5,531 nt of DNA from Verrucomicrobiota bacterium (GCA_026397895.1 JAPLTZ010000473.1:1-5531), one strand, 5' to 3'; shown: positions 1-5,531, numbered from the stretch's first letter. Made by a program: numbers and translations. Notes: a model not told the origin generated them from the letters alone.

Positions 1-106
1 AAATTCCATGGGTGTACAATTGGGGTAACGCCAGAATGAATTTGACAGATGGTGTAAAAAGAAAAATCCCACAAAACAGAATGTTTAATGGGATTGATAC
101 ATATAG

Positions 107-124
107 TGGAATACTGATATTCCA
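107..124. repeat. Small hairpin, 7-bp perfect stem
   Basis: TGGAATA (107-113) and TATTCCA (118-124) are perfect inverse complements around a CTGA loop. No T-run follows on either strand, so it does not look like an intrinsic terminator. It lies just before the tRNA-like fragment and could belong to an old recombination site; that link is a guess. Confidence 0.4.
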
Positions 125-126
125 GT

Positions 127-144
127 TGGCGGAGAGAGTGGGAT
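127..144 (-). other. tRNA-Ser 3'-end-like fragment, possible attachment-site remnant
   Basis: Read on the minus strand, this stretch ends in CCCACTCTCTCCGCCA. That resembles the T-arm 3' strand, a TCTCTCC acceptor strand, discriminator G73 and CCA of a bacterial tRNA-Ser. The similarity breaks immediately inward: the sequence reads GGGATCGTAACC where an intact tRNA complement would read GGGATTCGAACC, and no T-stem, anticodon arm or 5' acceptor strand follows, so this is not a functional tRNA. Tyrosine-recombinase elements often integrate at tRNA 3' ends, so a degraded att site is a reasonable reading. No matching direct repeat was found on the right flank. Confidence 0.3.
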
Positions 145-199
145 CGTAACCATTCTCTGAATGCCTTGATTGATAAGGGTTTCAGACTATGTACTACTT

Positions 200-228
200 C
201 AGGTATCCGAATAGGTAACCTGTTTTTT
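200..228 (+). terminator. Weak intrinsic-terminator-like hairpin
   Basis: CAGGT (200-204) pairs with ACCTG (218-222), with two further inner C-G pairs beyond a 2x2 internal loop, and a run of six T follows (223-228). It could end transcription arriving from the left edge and insulate the downstream operon. The stem is short and interrupted, so this is only a candidate. Confidence 0.25.
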
Positions 229-391
229 GCCCTTGTTTTTGCTATTTAAAATTTCTTATCAAAGTACGTTTGCTTCCACAAAAATAATAAATAATATTAC
301 AGCAAACGGATTCATATTTTATCAATGGATTTTCCGGTGAAGAAAAATCCAGATCATTCATTTTATTAAAAAGTTTAAAAAATGCCTTAGA

Positions 392-439
392 ATTATTTTG
401 CGTAAAGTACCGAAAAGTGGTATATTGCGCGAAAATTAT
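392..439. promoter_or_regulatory. Imperfect inverted repeat, candidate AbiEi operator
   Basis: The left arm (392-411) and right arm (419-439) are imperfect inverse complements separated by 7 bp. Aligning one arm with the complement of the other gives about 16 identities over 20 positions with one single-base gap, including the GGTA/TACC inner ends and the CGC plus AAAAT outer parts. The repeat ends 5 bp before the antitoxin ATG and encloses the likely promoter. Studied AbiEi antitoxins bind inverted repeats in their own promoter and repress the operon, so position and architecture fit an autoregulatory operator. The binding itself is inferred. Confidence 0.5.
397..427 (+). promoter_or_regulatory. 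Candidate Bacteroidota-type promoter of the operon
   Basis: TTTG (397-400) lies 20 bp upstream of TATATTG (421-427), which resembles the Bacteroidota -33 TTTG and -7 TAnnTTTG elements, though the -7 box matches only partly. A start about 5-8 bases downstream would give a leader of only about 10-15 nt before the ATG at 445. The two boxes fall in opposite arms of the inverted repeat at 392-439, so a repressor bound there would block polymerase. There is no Shine-Dalgarno sequence before the start codon. Confidence 0.4.
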
Positions 440-444
440 CTCAA

Positions 445-1269
445 ATGAATTTGGATAGTAATTACAAACGCTTGGAGTATTGGATTGAAGAATGTCAGTC
501 AAAAGGGAAATTGGCATTCAGCTCAGCGGAACTCAAACTAAGTTTTGGAAAGGATAGCGAAACGTCATTGAAGCGAGTTCTTGACCGATTATCAGAAAAG
601 GGAAAAGTGGTTTCTGTTTTCAAGAGCTATTATGTGATCGTTCCACCGCAATATTCTTCAAAAGGAATTTTACCGGCAGCAATGTTTATTGACGGGCTTA
701 TGAAATTTCTTCAACGCAAATATTATGTGGCACTTTTAAACGCAGCGGCGCTTCACGGTGCATCCCATCAACAACCACAAGAATATTTTGTGGTGACCGA
801 ATATCCGGCATTAAGATCAACTAATAAGAAGGGAATTAAAATAAATTACATCAGCACAAGGCAACTTCCACCGGAAACACTAACGGAAAAAAGAAAAACG
901 GAAACAGGGTACATCAATATTTCAAATCCGCTACTGACAGCAATTGACTTGATTAATTATGAAAAAAAAGTAGGTGGGCTTAACAGGGCAACAACTGTAA
1001 TTAACGAATTGATTGAAACAGTAAAACGAAATGATGTAACCGAGGAATTAATAAGCTATACAAGCGTTTCGTCATTGCAGAGGTTAGGATTCATACTTGA
1101 AGAGATTTTAAATAAGAAAGAAATTGCTGACAGAATATTTTCACTCTGCAAAAAAGCGGAAATTAAATTTTATTTTATTCCATTGAAGGCATCAGGCAAA
1201 AAAGTCAAAAATGTTTTGAATGAAAAATGGAAATTGATGATTAATACCGAAATTGAAATCGATTTTTAA
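445..1269 (+). CDS. abiEi: AbiEi-family type IV antitoxin and autorepressor
   Basis: This is the antitoxin of an AbiE (type IV) toxin-antitoxin pair. In the studied family, AbiEi counters the toxin without forming a stable complex with it and represses its own operon through an N-terminal winged helix-turn-helix. In this 274-residue protein, residues about 1-65 form the wHTH-like segment, with a recognition-helix-like SETSLKRVLDRLSEKG (38-53) and a wing strand near SVFKSYYVI (57-65). The family core follows: YYVALLNAAALHG (93-105), YFVVTEYP (114-121) and NPLLTAIDLINYEKKVGGL (161-179). The C-terminus NEKWKLMINTEIEIDF (259-274) is also typical. It is longer than the roughly 200-residue streptococcal AbiEi, as in other long members. 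ATG 445 is the first start in frame and sits right behind the candidate operator. The toxin gene follows after 48 bp. The family call is secure; the regulation is inferred. Confidence 0.9.
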   Translation: MNLDSNYKRLEYWIEECQSKGKLAFSSAELKLSFGKDSETSLKRVLDRLSEKGKVVSVFKSYYVIVPPQYSSKGILPAAMFIDGLMKFLQRKYYVALLNAAALHGASHQQPQEYFVVTEYPALRSTNKKGIKINYISTRQLPPETLTEKRKTETGYINISNPLLTAIDLINYEKKVGGLNRATTVINELIETVKRNDVTEELISYTSVSSLQRLGFILEEILNKKEIADRIFSLCKKAEIKFYFIPLKASGKKVKNVLNEKWKLMINTEIEIDF

Positions 1270-1317
1270 ATGGTTCATTGAGACAATTAAAAAAATATGA
1301 TCGAAATAAATTGACCA

Positions 1318-2109
1318 ATGATACCACAAGCATACATAACGGAATGGAGCAAGAATGTTCCCTGGCAAACAAACGAGCAGGTGGAGCAAGACCTTGTCAT
1401 TTGCAGAGCATTGGTTGAAATCTTCAAAGACGATTTTCTCGCTGACAGTTTAGCATTCAGAGGTGGAACCGCTTTACATAAACTTTACTTGCAACCGCAG
1501 CCAAGATATTCTGAGGACATTGATTTGGTGCAGGTCCGGTCAGAACCAATTAAAGAAACAATTCAACGTTTGCAGAAAGCACTTTCTTTTCTTGGTAATG
1601 CAAATGTTACTTCCAGAAGAGACAACAATACGGTTTATTACCGCTTTGAATCGGAGTTTCCGCCGGTTCAAAAAATGAAACTCAAAATAGAAACAAATTG
1701 CAGAGAGCACTTTTCAATTTTGGGTTGGGAGAAGAAACCATTCGATGTTAAATCGGAATGGTTTCAGGGGGAATGCCTTCTTACCACATATAAGCTGGAA
1801 GAACTTTTGGGAACGAAGCTTCGGGCATTGTATCAGAGAAGAAAAGGGAGGGATTTATTTGACCTTTGGAAAGCATTGACAAACTCTGATGCAAATCCAG
1901 ATCAAATCATAAAATGCTACAAGGAATACATGAAATTTTCTTTGACGAAGCCGATTCCAACAAAGAAGGAATTTCTCATACAAATGGAAGCGAAGAAGGC
2001 CGACACGGAATTTTTAGGTGATACTGTGGCCCTGCTAAGACCAAATGAAAAGTATAATCATGAAGAGGCGTTTGACTTGGTTATAAAAAATCTTATTGAA
2101 CTCATGTGA
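1318..2109 (+). CDS. abiEii: AbiEii-family nucleotidyltransferase toxin
   Basis: This is the toxin of the AbiE pair, a DNA-polymerase-beta-fold (DUF1814/MenT-like) nucleotidyltransferase. Studied relatives bind GTP or add nucleotides to tRNA 3' ends, halting growth. All four family motifs are visible in the 263 residues: FRGGTALHKL (47-56), YSEDIDL (64-70) with the two catalytic aspartates D67 and D69, KIETN (123-127), and TKLRALYQRRKGRDLFDLW (166-184) with the conserved K, R and D residues. The N-terminus MIPQAYITEWSKNVPW is typical of the family. The length is near-normal and the active site looks intact, so the toxin should be functional. The start is fixed by a TGA stop in frame at 1312-1314, just upstream of ATG 1318. 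It lies 48 bp after the antitoxin, and its stop overlaps the next gene by 4 bp, which suggests one transcript. The cellular target cannot be read from sequence. Confidence 0.92.
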   Translation: MIPQAYITEWSKNVPWQTNEQVEQDLVICRALVEIFKDDFLADSLAFRGGTALHKLYLQPQPRYSEDIDLVQVRSEPIKETIQRLQKALSFLGNANVTSRRDNNTVYYRFESEFPPVQKMKLKIETNCREHFSILGWEKKPFDVKSEWFQGECLLTTYKLEELLGTKLRALYQRRKGRDLFDLWKALTNSDANPDQIIKCYKEYMKFSLTKPIPTKKEFLIQMEAKKADTEFLGDTVALLRPNEKYNHEEAFDLVIKNLIELM

Positions 2110-5099
2110 TTTCAATGAATGAAACTCTCTCAAATCAAATCCAACTTTTCAAGGCTGTTTTCAAAGGCAGAGAAGACGTGTTTGCGATTCGGTGGGAGAA
2201 AGGAAATAAAAGCGGTTACATGCCTGCATATTTTTATGATCCTTACATGTATCGGGCACATAAAATGAAAGGCGGTACTTTTCAGAATTACAACGACAAG
2301 ACTTATTTAAAACTTACTAACGAAGAAATTGCCAGGCATTTAAACGGAGAACAACTGATTGGAATTTATCCGTTACTGAAGGACAATACTTCATATTTTA
2401 TTGCAGCAGATTTTGATAAAGAAAATTGGATTGATGATGCAGGAAAGTTTCTGAAAGCATGTAGTGAAAAAAATATTCCGGCGTACTTAGAACGTTCTCG
2501 TTCCGGAAATGGCGGACATGTTTGGGTATTTTTTGAACAACCTTACCCAGCGATAAGAAGCCGAAAATTTTTCATTTCAATTCTTGAACAATCAGGCGCA
2601 TTCTCAGTATTTGATAAGAGTTCAAGTTTTGACCGATTCTTTCCGAATCAGGATTTTCTTTCAGGAAAAGGCTTGGGAAATTTAATTGCACTTCCGCTTT
2701 TCAAGAAAACTTTAGAGCAGGGAAACAGCTGCTTCCTTAACACTGATGACCTGCAACCCTGTATAGACCAGTTTGAGTTTCTGAAAAACATAAATAGAAT
2801 TTCTATTTCGGAATTGGACAAATTCTATCAATCATTGACTACACATTCCGATTCTATTTTTCAAAAAGCTGGCGCCGGAAAGTTGATGATTGCATTGCAC
2901 AACAAAGTAAATATTAGCCGAGATGGAATGACCACGCCCTTGATAAACTTTTTGAAAGAAGAACTAAACTTCACAAATTCAGAATTTATCATCAAGAAGA
3001 AAATTGGAAGAAACACTTTTGGCACGGAACGCTATTTCAAGTTGGTTGAAGAAACAGAAAACGAAGTAACTGTTCCAAGAGGTTTTATTGGAAAGCTAAT
3101 ACGCTTTTGCAGAGAGAATAAAATTGAACACGATTTCATTGATGAGAGGAAAAAACGCGGAACAATTTCTTTTCTGTTCAATGCTCAACTCAGAGAACAT
3201 CAGCAAGCAGCAATTGAATCTATTTCTAAAAAAGATTTGGGAGTGATCGTAGCTCCACCCGGTTCAGGTAAGACAATTGTTGCTTTGAAAATTATTTCAG
3301 ATAAACAGCAGCCGGCATTAATAATTGTTCACAGAAAACAATTGGTTGAACAATGGACAGAAAGAGTTGAAACGTTTTTGGGAATCCCGAAAAATGAAAT
3401 TGGTAAAATCGGGCAAGGAAAAAATAAGGTTGGGAAGAAAGTCACAATTGCAACCATTCAAAGCTTATCAAAGGAACTTGTTAAAACAGATGCAGAAAAT
3501 ATTCTAACAGCTTTCGGAACCATCATCGTTGATGAATGTCATCACATTCCAGCCGAAACATTTCGAGCCACAATTGCAAAACTTCAAACATTTTATCTCT
3601 ATGGATTAACGGCAACTCCATTTAGAAAATACAATGACGGTAAATTAATTTTCATTCATTTAGGAGAAGTAATATCGGAAATAAAGACAAGTGAAATTAG
3701 CACGGTACAACAGGCGAAAATTATTATCCGAATTACAGAACTTGATGTTCCTTTTAATTCGAGGACCGACAAGTTTGAAACAATTTCAAAAATTCTTGTT
3801 CATGATTCGGCAAGAAATAAACTCGTACTTGACGATGTAATTGATGAACTGAAAAGAGGAAAAAGAGTTGTGATCATCACTGAAAGAAAAGAACACATTG
3901 ATTCTCTAAGTCAGTATCTGAAACAATCTTATGAAACGATAACATTGAGTGGTGAAGATTCCGAAAGCAACCGTGCTTCTAAATGGAAAATTCTTCAAGA
4001 TGGAAACTACCAAGTATTGATTACCACTGGACAATTCTTTGGGGAAGGGACTGACTTGCAAAATACGAATTGCTTGTTTCTTGTTTATCCCTTTTCTTTT
4101 GAAGGAAAGTTGATTCAATACATCGGCCGGGTTCAGCGTTCAGAAGTTACTCCAACTATTTATGACTACCGTGATATAAAAATTGATTATCTGAATAAAC
4201 TGTTTCTGAAACGAAATACTTTTTACAGAAAGATTGATAAACAAGCAACCTTGTTTGATGAACCAGCAGAAGAAATTGCAGATACAAACACCATTACAAT
4301 TGAACGGCAAATAAAAGTTCCGATTGAACAACTTGAATTTCGTTATGGCAGTGTTGTGTTTAAATACTCCATTCCTGAGTTGAAAGCTGAACTTGAATTT
4401 GAAATTGAAAATCTTGAAGTAAGACCTGAGTTTGAAGTATTGAAACCGTACTTTGCAAAAGCACTTAAATCGAAGAATGTAAAGATTGATATACATGCAG
4501 AGTTTGTAAATGACAAACCGATTTCACAGTTAGCTATATCAAATGATGTCGAGAAAATAAATCGTGAAGTAATTGAAGGTGTAAAATTCACTTTTGTTTC
4601 AAAAAATATTATTGGAAGACCATTGCTTCAAAATGAAAATCTTTTAGACATCAATCAAATTCAGGCAGAGAAAATCAATTCACTTTACAATTCAGGTGAA
4701 GAACTATTGGAAGATATTTTGAAGAAACAAAATTTTAAACATCACAAGCAGCTACAGTTCTTATCGCAGCGACATGATAGGAGCACCTTGAAGATTCGTT
4801 TTGTGTTAAGTCCTTTTTCTTTTGTTTTTTTATTGACAGGCGAAGAACAGTTTCACATTGTACTGGAAACACTGGACACAGAAGAAGCAACTTCTTTGTG
4901 GCACTTCGCAAAGGACACAGCTACACTTAAAACAAAGTTGAAAGAAATTGATGCACAGCTTGGCGTCATTCGAAACAAAGGTAGACGGGTCTTCCTTGAA
5001 AATCAACCTGAGAATTTTAGTCGCATCTTACATGACTATACAGACGATAAAAAGGGATTTATTATTTGGAAAGACTTACTTGAAGAACGAATAGTATGA
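2106..5099 (+). CDS. TOTE-type primase-helicase fusion (AEP primase + SF2 helicase)
   Basis: This cytoplasmic multidomain protein (997 residues) probably acts on DNA. Residues about 10-245 match the archaeo-eukaryotic-type primase domain of TOTE conflict systems: FKGREDVFAIRW (19-30), catalytic ADFD (101-104), SGNGGHVWVFF (133-143, H138), FDRFFPNQD (175-183) and GNLIALPL (191-198). A linker typical of the family follows, with VPRGF (323-327). The SF2 helicase core is complete: APPGSGKT (383-390), VHRKQLVEQW (408-417), DECHH (476-480), GLTATPFR (500-507), TTGQFFGEGTDL (640-651) and QYIGRVQR (671-678). Residues about 740-997 are unassigned, and I see no PD-(D/E)xK or HNH nuclease motif. QATLF (713-717) resembles a sliding-clamp-binding motif. 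GTG 2106 overlaps the toxin stop by 4 bp; ATG 2115 (residue 4) is an equally plausible start. Neither start has a Shine-Dalgarno sequence. Such proteins are linked to anti-phage defence by genomic context; the role here is inferred. Confidence 0.85.
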   Translation: MISMNETLSNQIQLFKAVFKGREDVFAIRWEKGNKSGYMPAYFYDPYMYRAHKMKGGTFQNYNDKTYLKLTNEEIARHLNGEQLIGIYPLLKDNTSYFIAADFDKENWIDDAGKFLKACSEKNIPAYLERSRSGNGGHVWVFFEQPYPAIRSRKFFISILEQSGAFSVFDKSSSFDRFFPNQDFLSGKGLGNLIALPLFKKTLEQGNSCFLNTDDLQPCIDQFEFLKNINRISISELDKFYQSLTTHSDSIFQKAGAGKLMIALHNKVNISRDGMTTPLINFLKEELNFTNSEFIIKKKIGRNTFGTERYFKLVEETENEVTVPRGFIGKLIRFCRENKIEHDFIDERKKRGTISFLFNAQLREHQQAAIESISKKDLGVIVAPPGSGKTIVALKIISDKQQPALIIVHRKQLVEQWTERVETFLGIPKNEIGKIGQGKNKVGKKVTIATIQSLSKELVKTDAENILTAFGTIIVDECHHIPAETFRATIAKLQTFYLYGLTATPFRKYNDGKLIFIHLGEVISEIKTSEISTVQQAKIIIRITELDVPFNSRTDKFETISKILVHDSARNKLVLDDVIDELKRGKRVVIITERKEHIDSLSQYLKQSYETITLSGEDSESNRASKWKILQDGNYQVLITTGQFFGEGTDLQNTNCLFLVYPFSFEGKLIQYIGRVQRSEVTPTIYDYRDIKIDYLNKLFLKRNTFYRKIDKQATLFDEPAEEIADTNTITIERQIKVPIEQLEFRYGSVVFKYSIPELKAELEFEIENLEVRPEFEVLKPYFAKALKSKNVKIDIHAEFVNDKPISQLAISNDVEKINREVIEGVKFTFVSKNIIGRPLLQNENLLDINQIQAEKINSLYNSGEELLEDILKKQNFKHHKQLQFLSQRHDRSTLKIRFVLSPFSFVFLLTGEEQFHIVLETLDTEEATSLWHFAKDTATLKTKLKEIDAQLGVIRNKGRRVFLENQPENFSRILHDYTDDKKGFIIWKDLLEERIV

Positions 5100-5197
5100 A
5101 TTTATTGACGTTTTTTATTCCAGACATTTAAATCCCTCTGAATTCTAATCATTGATCCTCTCCGCTTTTGAGCAGGGTGGCGCACGGTTCTATACAA

Positions 5198-5222
5198 CGG
5201 CAGCAAATGCCATTTGCTGCCG
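5198..5222. repeat. Perfect 25-bp palindrome
   Basis: CGGCAGCAAATG (5198-5209) and CATTTGCTGCCG (5211-5222) are exact inverse complements around a single C. It lies about 100 bp after the operon stop. A stem this strong could end transcription or protect a 3' end, but it is followed by AAAA on the plus strand and TTGTAT on the minus strand, neither a proper U-tract. A dispersed REP-like palindrome or a recombination site are alternatives. Confidence 0.75.
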
Positions 5223-5244
5223 AAAATTAGAAATCAGTATTTAG

Positions 5245-5262
5245 CAATTATGCGGATAATTG
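5245..5262. repeat. Hairpin, 7-bp stem with GCGG loop
   Basis: CAATTAT (5245-5251) and ATAATTG (5256-5262) are perfect inverse complements around a four-base GCGG loop. The stem is AT-rich and weak. It is listed because it is the second of four consecutive inverted repeats in this gene-free flank. Confidence 0.4.
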
Positions 5263-5299
5263 ATTGTCGGTGGAACCTGTAAGTAGCATATTAGTAACC

Positions 5300-5357
5300 C
5301 CTGAATACAACCTCCGATGTTGGGGACTCGCATCAGAAATACTGGTTGCATTCGAGG
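5300..5357. repeat. Long imperfect stem-loop
   Basis: CCTGAATACAACC (5300-5312) pairs with GGTTGCATTCGAGG (5344-5357): 12 base pairs, one A-C mismatch (5307/5349) and one bulged G (5354). The 31-base loop holds a further short pairing, GATG (5316-5319) with CATC (5331-5334). The length and near-perfection suggest a real structured element rather than chance. The integron attC core motifs were not found at its ends. Confidence 0.45.
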
Positions 5358-5362
5358 CATAA

Positions 5363-5433
5363 AAATACCCTTCCATTGGTGTAGCGCCTGTCCTGTTTTC
5401 CGCATTGGGTCAGTCTGAGTTTTGAGGGTATTT
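5363..5433. repeat. Spaced 9-bp inverted repeat
   Basis: AAATACCCT (5363-5371) and AGGGTATTT (5425-5433) are perfect inverse complements separated by 53 bases. They may form the base of a larger folded structure or the ends of a very short decayed element. A pair of this length could also arise by chance within a few hundred bases. Confidence 0.35.
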
Positions 5434-5531
5434 AAAAATTTTCAAGAGATGATTCTGCAATGGCTCTTTAGCAAACAGAAGCGAAGATTTTTTGCCTGAT
5501 TCGGGTAAGGTGAATGAGAGTCGGTAAATGG

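Larger units (their letters stand above)
1..391. other. Left flank without a convincing complete gene
   Basis: No intact gene is supported here. A plus-strand frame is open from the window edge (codons from position 3) to TAA at 147-149, 48 codons. It is not recognisable as a protein, and its last residues (LAERVGS) are what a reverse-complemented tRNA 3' end encodes, so it is probably spurious, although the tail of an upstream gene cannot be excluded. The stretch also holds a 7-bp hairpin (107-124), a tRNA-Ser-like fragment (127-144) and a weak terminator-like hairpin (200-228). From 240 to 391 it is very AT-rich leader DNA in which I see nothing specific. The minus-strand open frame that runs from here into the antitoxin gene looks like chance. 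Confidence 0.6.
5100..5531. other. Right flank: repeat-rich, no intact gene
   Basis: No intact gene is supported in these 432 bases. No clear intrinsic terminator directly follows the operon: the T-rich stretch at 5110-5118 has no good stem before it. The region carries four inverted repeats (5198-5222, 5245-5262, 5300-5357, 5363-5433). On the minus strand one frame runs from the window end down to 5248 with a single TGA at 5412-5410. Another frame between stops at 5434 and 5333 encodes a cysteine-containing segment reminiscent of a zinc ribbon. None of this is recognisable as a named protein, so decayed mobile-element DNA or a structured non-coding segment are both possible. Confidence 0.5.

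Noticed and set aside
242..517. Minus-strand 91-codon open frame across the promoter and antitoxin start
   Set aside because: Low-complexity composition rich in F, N, Y and S, typical of AT-rich antisense; it overlaps the promoter and the start of a well-supported gene.
2136..2150. A second QxxLF motif, QIQLF, at residues 11-15 of the primase-helicase
   Set aside because: It lies in the conserved start of the primase domain (LF followed by FKGRED), so the resemblance to a clamp-binding peptide is better explained by the domain fold.
4140..4591. Minus-strand open frames of 118 and 82 codons inside the primase-helicase gene
   Set aside because: They are antisense to a well-supported coding region, overlap one another in different frames, and have the F/K/N-rich composition of antisense translations.
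5300..5357. Integron attC site
   Set aside because: The stem with a bulge is reminiscent of one, but the RYYYAAC and GTTRRRY core sites are absent at its ends.
200..5510. Inverted similarity between about 198-215 and the complement of about 5492-5512 (shared CCGAAT core)
   Set aside because: It needs several gaps and mismatches and is not nested with the other flank matches, so chance is the simpler explanation.
1..5531. CRISPR array or retron
   Set aside because: No regularly spaced direct repeats and no reverse-transcriptase gene were found; the repeats present are single inverted pairs.

Overview
The window is AT-rich (roughly 35-40% GC by eye). None of its three genes has a purine-rich Shine-Dalgarno sequence, and the one recognisable promoter resembles the Bacteroidota TTTG / TAnnTTTG type. 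A Bacteroidota chromosome or mobile island is the best guess, but there is no rRNA or housekeeping gene to prove it.

The core (445-5099) is one tight plus-strand operon of three genes. The first is a 274-residue AbiEi-family antitoxin and repressor. The second, 48 bp downstream, is a 263-residue AbiEii-family nucleotidyltransferase toxin. The third overlaps the toxin stop by 4 bp and encodes a 997-residue protein. It has an N-terminal archaeo-eukaryotic-type primase domain of the TOTE class, an SF2 helicase core with all main motifs intact, and about 260 C-terminal residues that I cannot assign. An imperfect inverted repeat (392-439) overlaps the likely promoter just upstream of the antitoxin and is a good candidate operator for AbiEi autoregulation.

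The left flank (1-391) has no convincing complete gene. At 127-144 it carries a short match to the reverse complement of a tRNA-Ser 3' end, which may be an old integration-site remnant, plus small hairpins. The right flank (5100-5531) also lacks an intact gene. It is rich in inverted repeats: a perfect palindrome at 5198-5222, a 7-bp hairpin at 5245-5262, a long imperfect stem at 5300-5357 and a 9-bp pair at 5363-5433. It also carries traces of an interrupted minus-strand reading frame.

Together the operon reads as a compact anti-phage or element-maintenance module. A type IV toxin-antitoxin pair is translationally linked to a primase-helicase that could recognise or process foreign DNA, and repeat-rich, decayed DNA flanks it on both sides. 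The families are recognised from their motifs. The functional coupling of toxin-antitoxin and primase-helicase is inference and is the most interesting feature here.
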